Notes under the pieces: model-generated
What the model was told of the DNA's origin: nothing
The model's database searches: none
Seen by the model: the letters and a program-made list of their open reading frames with translations, nothing else
Shown here: positions 28,869 to 36,486 of the stretch, in pieces
How the letters are laid out: each line of letters starts with the position of its first letter
Numbering within the stretch: position 1 is the first letter of the stretch
Translations under genes and position numbers: made by a program
Source: Dietzia alimentaria 72
GTDB lineage: Bacteria; Actinomycetota; Actinomycetes; Mycobacteriales; Mycobacteriaceae
Reading direction: 5' to 3'
DNA length: 64,000 nucleotides
Assembly (NCBI RefSeq): GCF_000226215.1
Contig: NZ_AGFF01000007.1
Span: 363,634 to 427,633 of the forward strand

Positions 28869-30044
28869 TCAGCCGCCTGAATTCTGCGCGTCCGCGCCCT
28901 CGAGCGCCACGGCGTCGTCCTCGGGATCGTCCAGCCAGTTCTCGGGTAGGAGCACCTTGGAGGGGGAGCCCTGGCGCCCGCGGGGTCCGTACCCGTCGGC
29001 CGGAAACGGCTCGTCAGGCGGGAGATCGGCGAGCATCTCCGCGAGATCATCCAGAGTGCGCACCGCCGAAAGGGCGACGCGTTTCTGAGACCCGGCAGGG
29101 AAGCCGCGGAGATACCAGGCGACGTGCTTGCGGATATCGCGCATCCCCTTGTCCTCGCCGTGGTGCTCGGCCAGCAGTTCGCCGTGGCGGAACATGATCC
29201 GCGAAACCTCGCCCAGCGTGGGCGGGGTAGGGGCCTCGCGGCCGTCCAGTCGGGCGGCGAGCTCGGAGAACAGCCAGGGACGCCCCAGACAGCCGCGGCC
29301 GATCACCACGCCCGCGCACCCCGTCTCCTCGCGCATGCGCACGGCGTCCTCCGCGGAGAAGATGTCGCCGTTACCCAGGACCGGTACATCGGAGATCGCA
29401 CCGATGTGCTCGACCAGTCGGGCGATCTGCGACCAGTCGGCTTCGCCGGAGTAGCGCTGGGCGGCGGTTCTGGCGTGCAGTGCAACGGCCTGCGCACCTT
29501 CCTCCACCGCGATGCGGCCGGCGTCGAGGTGGGTGTGATGCTCGTCATCGATCCCTACCCGCATCTTGACCGTGACCGGGATGTCGGTGCCCTCGGTGGC
29601 GCGCACCGCGGCGGCGACGATCGATCGGAACAGCCGACGCTTGTAGGGGATCGCTGACCCGCCGCCACGTCGGGTCACCTTGGGGACCGGACATCCGAAG
29701 TTGATGTCGATATGGTCGGCGAGGTCCTCATCCACGATCATCTTGGCCGCCGCATAGGTGTACTCGGCATCAACCGTGTAGAGCTGCAGGCTGCGGGGAT
29801 TCTCATCGGGGGCGAAAGACGCCATGTGAAGGGTTCCCGGCTGACGCTCGACGAGCGCACGCGCCGTGACCATCTCACAGACGTACAGACCGGATACCGA
29901 TCCCTGTTGTTCCCGCTCGATCTCCCTGCACAGGCTGCGAAACGCCACGTTGGTCACCCCGGCCATCGGTGCGAGGACCACTGGAGACGCCAGTTCGAAC
30001 GGGCCGATGCGTAATGCGGGAGCGGCGGTGGTGGGTGCGGACAT
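28869..30044 (-). CDS. dusB: tRNA-dihydrouridine synthase (DusB-like)
   Basis: FMN enzyme that reduces uridines in the D-loop of tRNA. The 391 aa protein begins the barrel with LASPVVLAPMAGVTN, carries the active Cys118 in DINFGCPVPKVTRRGGG, and has the FMN-phosphate motifs VLGNGDI and GVVIGRGCLGRPW. It corresponds to Rv0823c. The ATG at 30044 is used rather than one 12 codons earlier because the extra residues look non-coding. The gene begins 59 bp from the tRNA-Thr fragment that marks the prophage junction; it is intact. Confidence 0.93.
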   Translation of the reverse strand: MSAPTTAAPALRIGPFELASPVVLAPMAGVTNVAFRSLCREIEREQQGSVSGLYVCEMVTARALVERQPGTLHMASFAPDENPRSLQLYTVDAEYTYAAAKMIVDEDLADHIDINFGCPVPKVTRRGGGSAIPYKRRLFRSIVAAAVRATEGTDIPVTVKMRVGIDDEHHTHLDAGRIAVEEGAQAVALHARTAAQRYSGEADWSQIARLVEHIGAISDVPVLGNGDIFSAEDAVRMREETGCAGVVIGRGCLGRPWLFSELAARLDGREAPTPPTLGEVSRIMFRHGELLAEHHGEDKGMRDIRKHVAWYLRGFPAGSQKRVALSAVRTLDDLAEMLADLPPDEPFPADGYGPRGRQGSPSKVLLPENWLDDPEDDAVALEGADAQNSGG

Positions 30045-30102
30045 GTACCGAGTGTCCCAGCGCGTGGCGGGCAGGTCCAATGGGCCGGCAAGTGCCGGGT
30101 GG

Positions 30103-30152
30103 TGGTGCCCCCAGCCGGGCTCGAACCGGCGACCTGCGGATTACAAGTCCGC
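30103..30152 (-). tRNA. 3' fragment of tRNA-Thr(TGT) at the prophage attachment junction
   Basis: On the minus strand the sequence folds as the 3' half of a tRNA: anticodon stem GCGGA/TCCGC (30152-30148 and 30140-30136) around loop CTTGTAA (anticodon TGT, Thr), variable AGGTC, T-arm GCCGG-TTCGAGC-CCGGC, acceptor strand TGGGGGC, discriminator A and encoded CCA (30105-30103). No matching D-arm or 5' acceptor strand (GCCCCCA expected) exists upstream; there the sequence turns into phage DNA. So this is a truncated copy kept as an integration core; a complete tRNA-Thr should stand at the other prophage end. Confidence 0.85.
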
Positions 30153-30212
30153 GATAATCGCGTTCCCTAGCCGCCCCGGCATAGAGGACCACTGCCCCCG
30201 CGAGATCGCAGC

Positions 30213-30431
30213 ATGAGCAATCATCACGTCTCCCTGGTCGGCCCGTGCAACCGCGAGGTGACCTGCCGCGCCCGCATCGTCCGCGAATACCCGACGAGGA
30301 CGATGGTCCGCTACTGGATGGGCGAAGGCTGGTCCGACGTGCAAGAAACGCACCCGGACACGATCGTTCACGACGGCGGGAAACTGGCCGACTGGACCAC
30401 CGCGAATCACACGCCTGTAGTACAACGATGA
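30213..30431 (+). CDS. Small phage protein preceding the integrase
   Basis: Protein of 72 aa, unrecognised; rich in Trp, His, Thr and Arg (VRYWMGEGWSDVQETHPDT). It lies between the attachment junction and the integrase, and its stop overlaps the integrase ATG (ATGA), a sign of co-translation. A recombination-directionality factor is one possibility from position alone, but no helix-turn-helix is evident. No Shine-Dalgarno sequence is clear. Confidence 0.5.
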   Translation: MSNHHVSLVGPCNREVTCRARIVREYPTRTMVRYWMGEGWSDVQETHPDTIVHDGGKLADWTTANHTPVVQR

Positions 30432-31336
30432 CGTTACGGGCAGGCAACACCGGCACCACCCTCCGTGCGGTCGGTGACGATGTGTCCATGCCGATCACAC
30501 ACCTCGACGACTACGAACTGTGGCAGTCCGCGCGCCGTCTAGCAGCCACAACCATCTCCGAACGCCGTCGCGTCCTCGCCCAGTTCAATCGTGAGACGAG
30601 CGTCCAGCCCGCCCACGCTCAGCCAATCGACATCACCCGCTGGATCGCCTCTCATGACGGGTGGTCGGACTCCACGATCGCCAACTACTGCGGGTACCTC
30701 TCCGCCTGGTTTAAGTGGCTCCAGGCGCAAGACCTCCGCGCCGACAACCCGATGGCGAAAGTCGGTACCCCGCGGGCACCACAGCGACTTCCACGCCCGG
30801 TGTCTCGCCGTGATGTGCGCAAACTCCTGTCCGCACCAACCCGCATGTCTACGCACGCCATGATCCTGCTCGCCGCTCTACAGGGCCTACGGGTGCATGA
30901 GATAGCGAAACTGCGCGCCGAAGACATCGACCTCGACCGGGCTGTCCTGTACGTGAAGGGCAAAGGGAAGAAGCCGGCCGAGCTGCCGCTGCATCTGCTG
31001 GTGGCGGAATGGTCCCGGAGAATGCCTGACAAAGGGTGGTGGTTCCCCTCCCGCCACTACCCGTCCGAGCACGTCCAAGCCAAGAGCGTGTCGCGGACGA
31101 TATCCGACCAGATGCGGCGGGCCGGGGTGAAGGGCACCCCGCACGCGTTGCGGCACTCATTCGCGACACAACTCCTCGCCGACGGTGCCGACATCTACAC
31201 CGTCCGCGACCTCCTCCGGCACCAGAACGTCGCCACCACAGCCATCTACGCCGAACTACCCAACGAGGTACGGCGTGCCGCCATCGACCGACTAGACCCG
31301 TGGCAAACCGCCCCGGGCATTAACCGAGCAGCATAA
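30428..31336 (+). CDS. int: Tyrosine-type site-specific integrase
   Basis: Protein of 302 aa with a core-binding SAM-like domain (about residues 20-105, ending QAQDLRADNPMAKV) and a catalytic domain. Catalytic residues visible: Arg155 in LQGLRVHEI, Lys in VKGKGKKP, HALRH, the second His in LLRHQNV, and Tyr274 in TAIYAEL. There is no large arm-binding N-terminal domain, as in compact XerC/D-like phage integrases. The ATG overlapping the preceding small ORF is used; ATG 30488 is an alternative giving 282 aa. It lies beside the tRNA-Thr junction, its expected target. Confidence 0.93.
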   Translation: MTLRAGNTGTTLRAVGDDVSMPITHLDDYELWQSARRLAATTISERRRVLAQFNRETSVQPAHAQPIDITRWIASHDGWSDSTIANYCGYLSAWFKWLQAQDLRADNPMAKVGTPRAPQRLPRPVSRRDVRKLLSAPTRMSTHAMILLAALQGLRVHEIAKLRAEDIDLDRAVLYVKGKGKKPAELPLHLLVAEWSRRMPDKGWWFPSRHYPSEHVQAKSVSRTISDQMRRAGVKGTPHALRHSFATQLLADGADIYTVRDLLRHQNVATTAIYAELPNEVRRAAIDRLDPWQTAPGINRAA

Positions 31337-31345
31337 GATCACATT

Positions 31346-31714
31346 ATGCGTTCTGCTGTCCCCGTCGTCGTTTCCTTGCTTGTCCTCACTGGCTGCGCTT
31401 CGCCGGGGGGCCAAGAGCCCGCCGACGCTACAACCACGGTGACCGCCACCGCGTCCCCTGAGCGGGGCAGTTTCATCACCGACAAAACCGGAAAGCGCGA
31501 CCCTGAAGCTCTCCGCGAGTTCCACCCCGATGGCCAGGTGTTACCCGCCGCCACCCTCGACGAGTTAGCGCAGTCGATCTGCCGGGCGCTGGCCGCCGGC
31601 ACACCACCCGCCGAGGTGGGCAACATCATCGCGGATGCAGGGGAGATGACTCGCGGAGAGGCAACAGTGTTTTCGATGACCGCGAACCTCGAGTACTGCC
31701 CCGACCTCGCGTAG
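31346..31714 (+). CDS. Phage-encoded DUF732-like lipoprotein
   Basis: Protein of 122 aa. The signal MRSAVPVVVSLLVLTGCASP has a clear lipobox (LTGC, Cys17), so it should be lipid-anchored outside the membrane. After a Thr/Ala-rich linker comes a small helical domain with two cysteines (SICRALAAGTPPAEVG, TANLEYCPDL), the pattern of DUF732 proteins common in mycobacteria. It starts 9 bp after integrase and is likely expressed in the lysogen. A surface lipoprotein expressed from a prophage could alter the cell or exclude other phages; this is inference. A terminator follows. Confidence 0.8.
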   Translation: MRSAVPVVVSLLVLTGCASPGGQEPADATTTVTATASPERGSFITDKTGKRDPEALREFHPDGQVLPAATLDELAQSICRALAAGTPPAEVGNIIADAGEMTRGEATVFSMTANLEYCPDLA

Positions 31715-31733
31715 CCCCTACGAACGCAGTAAC

Positions 31734-31772
31734 GCGCCCCACCCGCCTCGACAAACGAGGTAGGTGGGGCGC
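31734..31772. terminator. Bidirectional hairpin between lipoprotein gene and late operon end
   Basis: Ten base pairs (31734-31743 with 31763-31772), a 2x2 internal mismatch, then five base pairs (31746-31750 with 31756-31760) and a 5-base loop. It sits between convergent genes and can end both the integrase-lipoprotein message and the long leftward late message. Confidence 0.75.
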
Positions 31773-31791
31773 AATCATGCGGTGTGACAGT

Positions 31792-32169
31792 TCAACTCCG
31801 GAAATGCTCCGCGATCCTCGCCGGCGGTTCCGGTAACCGCAACGTCGGATCTTGACGCTGCAGCTCGTCGCGCAGAATTCGGATATGGCCCAGGGCGTCA
31901 TCGAGATCATCAGACAACTCGTCAATCTTCCGATCACGCGACCGCAAATCCTTACGCAAAGACTCCAGGTCAGCGTCGAACTTTCCGATCTTCGCCCACA
32001 GTTGACTATTCTGCTCAGCGAGCAGCTTAATCTGCTCCCCGGCGGTCGCCTCGATAATTTGTGTCGTCTCCGCCCCGTTCTTTCGCCACCCCACGACCGC
32101 GACGACAAGCGCGGTAATCACCGAGAACACGCCGCCGCCGGTCCCGATAATGGCCCACGGGTCAGACAT
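31792..32169 (-). CDS. Membrane-anchored coiled-coil phage protein
   Basis: Protein of 125 aa: an N-terminal membrane helix (about residues 8-27, GTGGGVFSVITALVVAVVGW) followed by a long heptad-like helix rich in Glu, Lys, Asp and Arg (residues 45-105). This is the last gene of the leftward late operon, behind three other membrane proteins and the endolysin. Position and build fit a lysis accessory (spanin-like or holin partner), but no family is recognised. Its start overlaps the upstream gene by 8 bp. Confidence 0.7.
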   Translation of the reverse strand: MSDPWAIIGTGGGVFSVITALVVAVVGWRKNGAETTQIIEATAGEQIKLLAEQNSQLWAKIGKFDADLESLRKDLRSRDRKIDELSDDLDDALGHIRILRDELQRQDPTLRLPEPPARIAEHFRS

Positions 32170-32572
32170 GCCGCACCACCCACAACGTGTGAGTGATCTG
32201 CCACCACCGCACCGCCGACGCCCCAGTGACGGCGATCGCCCACCACACCGCAGGGGACACCCACCACGGGGAATCCATCCAGATCAGAGCCGCCACGAAG
32301 TAGATACCCGTCCCGAACAGTAGGCCGGAGTGACCGGCGCTCTCGATGCGTAGACCGAATGCGACGGGCCGCATCCACGCCCCGGCCAGCACCAGCAGGC
32401 CGCCCAGTAGCAGGAGTGATGACCAGACGGTGCCGACGGTGGGGGAGGCGGTCGCAGCAAGGTTCGCTGGCAAAGTGTCGGTAGCGATCTGCACCGCCCC
32501 CGCAGCGACAGAGGCCACCGCCACCGCAGACATGTGCGGAGCACGCGCCTGGGCGTGAACAGCTGCTGGCAT
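32162..32572 (-). CDS. Phage membrane protein, three to four helices
   Basis: Protein of 136 aa with hydrophobic segments around residues 14-30, 45-67, 82-98 and 105-120 and a Trp-rich C-terminus. It sits in the late lysis cluster and its start shares a base with the stop of the gene before it. Such proteins are often annotated as minor holin-like membrane proteins in actinophages; no specific family can be named. Confidence 0.68.
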   Translation of the reverse strand: MPAAVHAQARAPHMSAVAVASVAAGAVQIATDTLPANLAATASPTVGTVWSSLLLLGGLLVLAGAWMRPVAFGLRIESAGHSGLLFGTGIYFVAALIWMDSPWWVSPAVWWAIAVTGASAVRWWQITHTLWVVRHV

Positions 32573-32985
32573 CAGTGCCTCCCAACTGCGGTCGCGGCTC
32601 GCGCCGCGGCCAGAAACGCCGCGCAGGCGTACACCAACACCCCGGGCAATGCGACTGCCTCACCACTGTCCAAAGCCGCGATGCCGAACATCGCGGCGAA
32701 AATCGACAACCACACCCCGGCAATGGTGGCCCCGGCACCAACCACCCGCTCCCGCCGGGTGATCGTGCCGACCACAAGCAGCAGAGCCGACACAAAGGCC
32801 GCCACCATCCACGTCACCACCCCACCCGGCACCGACAAGGCCGGGCCGTAGGTTCGCAGTGACCACAGGTCCTCACCGTGACCGAGCAGTAGCATCCCGT
32901 AGCCGCCAAGCAGCGCCGCCAGGACGAGCGCCACGACCCGTTCCGTCACCAGCCCGGCCGCGATCTCCCGACGCGGATCCGTCAC
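32572..32985 (-). CDS. Phage membrane protein, four helices
   Basis: Protein of 137 aa with four hydrophobic segments (for example VVALVLAALLGGYGMLLL, VVTWMVAAFVSALLLVVGT). The GTG at 32985 has GGAGG with good spacing; a GTG six bases earlier overlaps the previous stop and is an alternative. It belongs to the run of four small membrane proteins after the endolysin. Holin or antiholin function is possible by position only. Confidence 0.68.
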   Translation of the reverse strand: MTDPRREIAAGLVTERVVALVLAALLGGYGMLLLGHGEDLWSLRTYGPALSVPGGVVTWMVAAFVSALLLVVGTITRRERVVGAGATIAGVWLSIFAAMFGIAALDSGEAVALPGVLVYACAAFLAAARAATAVGRH

Positions 32986-32987
32986 CC

Positions 32988-33404
32988 TCACCCCTCCAGG
33001 CGATGCCGAGCCGGGTCCGCGGCGAGGGTGTCCGCCGCGGCGCGCAGCTCGTCCGGGTCGGACTGCTCCGAGCGCGGCAGGTCTTCGTGTTCGTGGTTGA
33101 GGTCGATCCGGCGCGCCAACTCCAACTCGAGCCGGTCCGCCACCGAGCCAGTCATGCCATTGCGAGTCTTGGACACGCCAACGGTCGTGGCGGCCATACC
33201 CAGGAAAGCCACGACCAGAGGGAACCACGTCGGCAGGCCGGTGCCCGACTCTACGAGGTAGGTTGCGGCGGCCAGCAGCCCAGTGACGACCGAGCCAACC
33301 ACCGTGGTGACCGTGTTCGCCTTACGGCGAGTGGCCGGCTCCTCCGCCTGGACCTGCTGCACCAAATCGCGGATCAGTGTGCCGGTGTTCTTGTTGACGG
33401 CCAT
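32988..33404 (-). CDS. Probable holin (two-helix)
   Basis: Protein of 138 aa with two membrane helices (residues about 32-51 TVVGSVVTGLLAAATYLVES and 58-76) flanked by a basic N-terminus and a long charged C-terminus (RRIDLNHEHEDLPRSEQSD). This is the usual build of class II holins that directly follow the endolysin gene in mycobacteriophage-like genomes. The gene starts one base after the endolysin stop, with AAGGAGA before ATG 33404. Holins make the membrane lesion that frees the endolysin. Confidence 0.72.
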   Translation of the reverse strand: MAVNKNTGTLIRDLVQQVQAEEPATRRKANTVTTVVGSVVTGLLAAATYLVESGTGLPTWFPLVVAFLGMAATTVGVSKTRNGMTGSVADRLELELARRIDLNHEHEDLPRSEQSDPDELRAAADTLAADPARHRLEG

Positions 33405-33405
33405 G

Positions 33406-34860
33406 TCAGTTCTCCTTCGAGGTGGCGACGATGAGCTCCGCGAGCCCGGCGAGGTCCTCACGGACCAGACGCAACTCGTCGAGGGCTTGCTTGGACTGGA
33501 TGTTCGCCAACGTGGCGTGGTAGTCGGTGAGCTGCAGGAGATCCCGGCGGGGGAACTTTTTAGACCTGTCGACCAGGCTGGGCACCTGCTCGTTCCAGAA
33601 ATCGGACATTTCTGCCTCCTCGGGCATGAACGGGGGATGGTCGATGTAGTGCTGCACCTTGGCGCGGAACGTCGGCATGTCGATGCCACCGGGGTCCCAC
33701 TTGCCCTGCACCGCGCCCCACTCCTTGTGCCCGATGGTGCGCAGAGACGAATGACCGAGGTACCAGCAGATGGCCGCGCAGATGCGGTAGTAGGTGTCGA
33801 GCATGTCCGCCGGCCACGGGCTCACACCATCGGAGTTAGCCTCGACACCCACGGTGACGGCGTTCGCGGCGTTGGTGGCGATCCCGGGCCACGAGCCGAC
33901 CCCCGCGTGGTACGCGTGCCCGGCACCGACGACGGTGGCGACACAATCGCGATCGAGGTGGATCTGAGAGAGCAGCCCCCGCAGTGCGGAGTGGCCGAAC
34001 GCGATCAGCGACGCCGGAGTGTTGTTGCCGCCGGTGTGATGCGCGACGACGCCCCAGATCTCACGGAAATCCCCGTGGCCTCGGTCGCGCCACCCGTCGA
34101 ACTCGCGGACCTGCACACCGAACGCACGCAGCACATCGGGCAAGAACAGCGGGTCCCCGCGGTGCCCAGGGTTCGGTCTCAGTTTCACCGTCGGCACCTC
34201 CGTCTTCCGGGATGGTCTGGGCAGTTGCCCCCAATCGTCGGCCCACACGTCGTTGACGTCGACGACCGTGCCGCCAATACGCGGCCCCGGAGTGGCAGCG
34301 GTGTCGACAATCCGCTGGAACAGCACCGCCTCCGGGGCGAAAACACCGCCGGACCAGGAGCGGGTCTGCCACGCCAACCACCGATCACCCGAACGACCGA
34401 TCACCCGATCCTCGGCGGCCCACGCACACACCCGCGAATGCCCATAGATCCCCACCCGCTCGACGCCCAGGACCTCGGCGCACGCCCGGAAGTAATGCAC
34501 TGCCGTGTCATTCCACTGCGCCAGGATGATGTCGAAATCCACAGCGAAGAACACCGGATGATCCGGCCGCCCAATCTCATCGAGACGAGCCTGCGCGGCC
34601 CTAGCATCGACGAGCCCACCCTCGTGGCCACGCATCACGTCCGGGGGCGCCGCCCCTGAGTCTTTGCCGTACTGCCAGACCAGCCCGAGGGCGAGGCCAT
34701 AACGGTCGAAGTCGTCAACCTCGGCGCGGGTGACCGGCTTTCCGGGAAGACGGCCACCTGTGCGGTCGCCGGAAACATAGCGGACCGCCCCGACGTGCCC
34801 GGCAACTTTAATGGCGGCGGCACCCGGGGGGCGCCCCGCATAGTCCACAACAGTGCCCAT
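33406..34860 (-). CDS. lysA: Endolysin (LysA) with glycoside-hydrolase-like and amidase domains
   Basis: Protein of 484 aa. Residues about 1-215 resemble the Rv2525c-type glycoside hydrolase-like (DUF1906) fold: FDRYGLALGLVWQYG, HPVFFAVDFD, RVGIYGHSRVCAW. Residues about 225-410 form an N-acetylmuramoyl-L-alanine amidase (Amidase_2/PGRP) domain: VVAHHTGGNN (His275), GHAYHAGVG, TIGHKEWG (His378) and WDPGG (Asp389) supply likely zinc and catalytic residues. The C-terminal 70 residues are charged and helical. Cutting both glycan and peptide links would open the wall. AGGAGGGG precedes the ATG. Confidence 0.9.
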   Translation of the reverse strand: MGTVVDYAGRPPGAAAIKVAGHVGAVRYVSGDRTGGRLPGKPVTRAEVDDFDRYGLALGLVWQYGKDSGAAPPDVMRGHEGGLVDARAAQARLDEIGRPDHPVFFAVDFDIILAQWNDTAVHYFRACAEVLGVERVGIYGHSRVCAWAAEDRVIGRSGDRWLAWQTRSWSGGVFAPEAVLFQRIVDTAATPGPRIGGTVVDVNDVWADDWGQLPRPSRKTEVPTVKLRPNPGHRGDPLFLPDVLRAFGVQVREFDGWRDRGHGDFREIWGVVAHHTGGNNTPASLIAFGHSALRGLLSQIHLDRDCVATVVGAGHAYHAGVGSWPGIATNAANAVTVGVEANSDGVSPWPADMLDTYYRICAAICWYLGHSSLRTIGHKEWGAVQGKWDPGGIDMPTFRAKVQHYIDHPPFMPEEAEMSDFWNEQVPSLVDRSKKFPRRDLLQLTDYHATLANIQSKQALDELRLVREDLAGLAELIVATSKEN

Positions 34861-34872
34861 AGTCTGCCCCTC

Positions 34873-34980
34873 CTAGAGGATCTGTCGGCGTGCTGGTCGG
34901 CAGGTATTGCGTGCCGCGTCGAGATACAGGACCGCTACCGCCCACGCCATACGCAGCCCCCACACGAGATGCCCGATCAT
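34873..34980 (-). CDS. 35-residue membrane peptide in lysis cluster
   Basis: ATG 34980 overlaps the stop of the preceding 49-codon gene (ATGA). The peptide begins MIGHLVWGLRMAWAVAVLYL and ends in a basic stretch (RPARRQIL): one short hydrophobic helix plus positive tail. It ends 12 bp before the endolysin gene. The overlap argues for translation; the function is unknown. Confidence 0.5.
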   Translation of the reverse strand: MIGHLVWGLRMAWAVAVLYLDAARNTCRPARRQIL

Positions 34981-35126
34981 CGGTCACGCTCCCGGGGTAG
35001 GCCCCACGCCTTGTGGATCTGCGCAATCAACCACGCGTCGAAGAGACTGTTGACGATGCGCCATGCCTCCCACACGAGAGGGGCCGCGAGCAAGATTCGG
35101 ACCTGCAAGCGGGCGAGACGAGTCAC
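34977..35126 (-). CDS. 49-residue amphipathic or membrane peptide in lysis cluster
   Basis: GTG 35126 overlaps the lysB stop (GTGA), and the stop overlaps the next 35-codon ORF (ATGA). The peptide has a hydrophobic stretch (LQVRILLAAPLVWEAWRIV) followed by an amphipathic segment and a basic C-terminus. No family is recognised. The chain of overlaps from lysB to the endolysin suggests a single translation-coupled lysis unit. Confidence 0.5.
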   Translation of the reverse strand: MTRLARLQVRILLAAPLVWEAWRIVNSLFDAWLIAQIHKAWGLPRERDR

Positions 35127-35896
35127 GGGTGGTCCACCTTCCAGACGATCGAGTCCGCCAGTCGGATCGCGAGGCTCCGAGTGTCGCCGCCGGTGGCGAC
35201 CGGGCCCAGATAGTGCTGCCCGTGCCAGCCGTTCAGGTACCTCCACACCCCGTCGGAAGCTTCACGAATCCGCCGTCCGAGACCGAACACCCACTCGTGC
35301 AGCGGTAGACCGAGGAACGCGGCCAACTGGAACCGCCCCTGCTGGAACGCGTCAATGGAGTCGCGGACGAGCTGATCCGGGTGCCCGTACGACACGTCGG
35401 TGACGTGCCGTAGGAGGCTGTCTGGTGGTGCGCACGGGATAAAATCGCCTGGCACTGCGGTCCAGAACACGCGGCCGGGGATGGGGGTGTAGCGTTCCCC
35501 GGCGACTCCCCACCCGCCAGGGTTCGCGACGCCGTGTTGCCAGCGGTCGCGGGGACGCCACGGGTCCGCGACCAGCCCCACCGCTTTCACCCGCCGGTGG
35601 CATTCGGGGTGGTCGTCGAGGAAGTCGTGGACCGGTTTGTTGCCGCCGGAGTGGGCGATCAAGACGACGTCACCAGTATTGGTTTCGAACCACCGCCTGA
35701 TCATGGTCACCGCGTCGCGAGAATTAGTGTTCCACGACCCGCCCGCTCCGGCACCGATCATGCCTGCCCGCCAGTCCACGTAACGGGTGGTGGTCCCGGC
35801 CCGTGTTTCGAGATGTTGAGCGATGGTGGTGACAATGGTCGAATTGCGGCCTTCACTTGAGCCAATGCCGTCAACAACGAGAGTGCTCAGTGTCAT
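35123..35896 (-). CDS. lysB: LysB-type mycolylarabinogalactan esterase
   Basis: Protein of 257 aa with an alpha/beta-hydrolase (cutinase-like) layout. The nucleophile elbow is IAHSGGN with Ser83, unlike the more common GxSxG with Gln; candidate partners are Asp151 (AVPGDFIP) and His172 (SYGHPDQLV). LysB enzymes release mycolic acids from arabinogalactan so that phages can leave mycolate-bearing cells, which agrees with a Mycobacteriales host. It precedes the endolysin with two tiny overlapping genes between. AGGAGGT lies before the ATG at 35896. Confidence 0.82.
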   Translation of the reverse strand: MTLSTLVVDGIGSSEGRNSTIVTTIAQHLETRAGTTTRYVDWRAGMIGAGAGGSWNTNSRDAVTMIRRWFETNTGDVVLIAHSGGNKPVHDFLDDHPECHRRVKAVGLVADPWRPRDRWQHGVANPGGWGVAGERYTPIPGRVFWTAVPGDFIPCAPPDSLLRHVTDVSYGHPDQLVRDSIDAFQQGRFQLAAFLGLPLHEWVFGLGRRIREASDGVWRYLNGWHGQHYLGPVATGGDTRSLAIRLADSIVWKVDHP

Positions 35897-35918
35897 CGGT
35901 ACCTCCTAGAAATGCGGA

Positions 35919-35943
35919 CACCCCCACCAGACCGGTGGGGGTG
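35919..35943 (-). terminator. Hairpin ahead of the lysB ribosome-binding site
   Basis: A perfect 10-bp stem (35919-35928 with 35934-35943) with a 5-base loop lies 22 bp upstream of lysB on the minus strand. It could end part of the tail-gene transcription or shield the lysB leader; the function is inferred. Confidence 0.5.
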
Positions 35944-35956
35944 GAACAGTGTTCGG

Positions 35957-36085
35957 ATGGACAGTTTCGACACGGCAAACATTCTCGCCACACTGGGGGA
36001 GCACGCCGCCGCGCACCCCGAGCCCGTGGCCCAGGTGGACCAAACCGAAGCCGCGCTACTGGCAGATCGGCCTGACCTCGACTAA
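35957..36085 (+). CDS. Possible 42-residue acidic ORF against the late operon
   Basis: ATG 35957 to TAA 36085 encodes a clean acidic peptide (MDSFDTANILATLGEHAAAH, later QVDQTEAALLADRPDLD). It runs opposite to the late genes, in the gap between lysB and the 83 aa gene, with a hairpin on its left. Coding is uncertain because no Shine-Dalgarno sequence is seen. If real it would be a small inserted gene of unknown role. Confidence 0.3.
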   Translation: MDSFDTANILATLGEHAAAHPEPVAQVDQTEAALLADRPDLD

Positions 36086-36333
36086 TCGAGGAAACGCGCC
36101 CGATACAAGCTGGCAATCTCGCCGCGTAGTCGCGCACGGTGGCGAGGATCGTCGACTTCCACCTCGAGCACCCGCAATAAAGCCGGTGGCCTCTTGGGAA
36201 GCCCCGGCTCAAATACGTGGATCATCCAGCCAGCGGGCCCGTCGGTCAGGGTGGTGTACCTGACCGTGGCGCCCTGAAGAAAAACTACTTCGGAGATGTA
36301 GGTAAGCCGGCCGTCCGGCGGTGTTTTCTGCAT
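36082..36333 (-). CDS. Hypothetical phage protein
   Basis: About 83 aa from ATG 36333 (MQKTPPDGRLTYISEVVFLQ onward), ending SLYRARFLD; it has no membrane segment and mixed alpha/beta character. An upstream in-frame GTG at 36387 is possible, but the added residues look unlike protein. There is no clear ribosome-binding site. It lies between the tail genes and lysB and is not recognised. Confidence 0.5.
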   Translation of the reverse strand: MQKTPPDGRLTYISEVVFLQGATVRYTTLTDGPAGWMIHVFEPGLPKRPPALLRVLEVEVDDPRHRARLRGEIASLYRARFLD

Positions 36334-36486
36334 GCAGGGAGTGAAGCATGCCCGCCGGGGTCTGAGTCGCAGCGGAAATCTCGGCACGCAACCTGCAGCC
36401 CAAAAGTATCCCGGCGTTCAGGGGCCAGATCCCGCCGTCTGGTACCGAGAATGATTATCTCAGCACCGCCAGGGTCCGGGTCGGGG

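Noticed and set aside
30103..30190. A complete, functional tRNA-Thr on the minus strand
   Set aside because: The 3' half is perfect, but no D-arm and no GCCCCCA acceptor partner can be found upstream, so it is a fragment.
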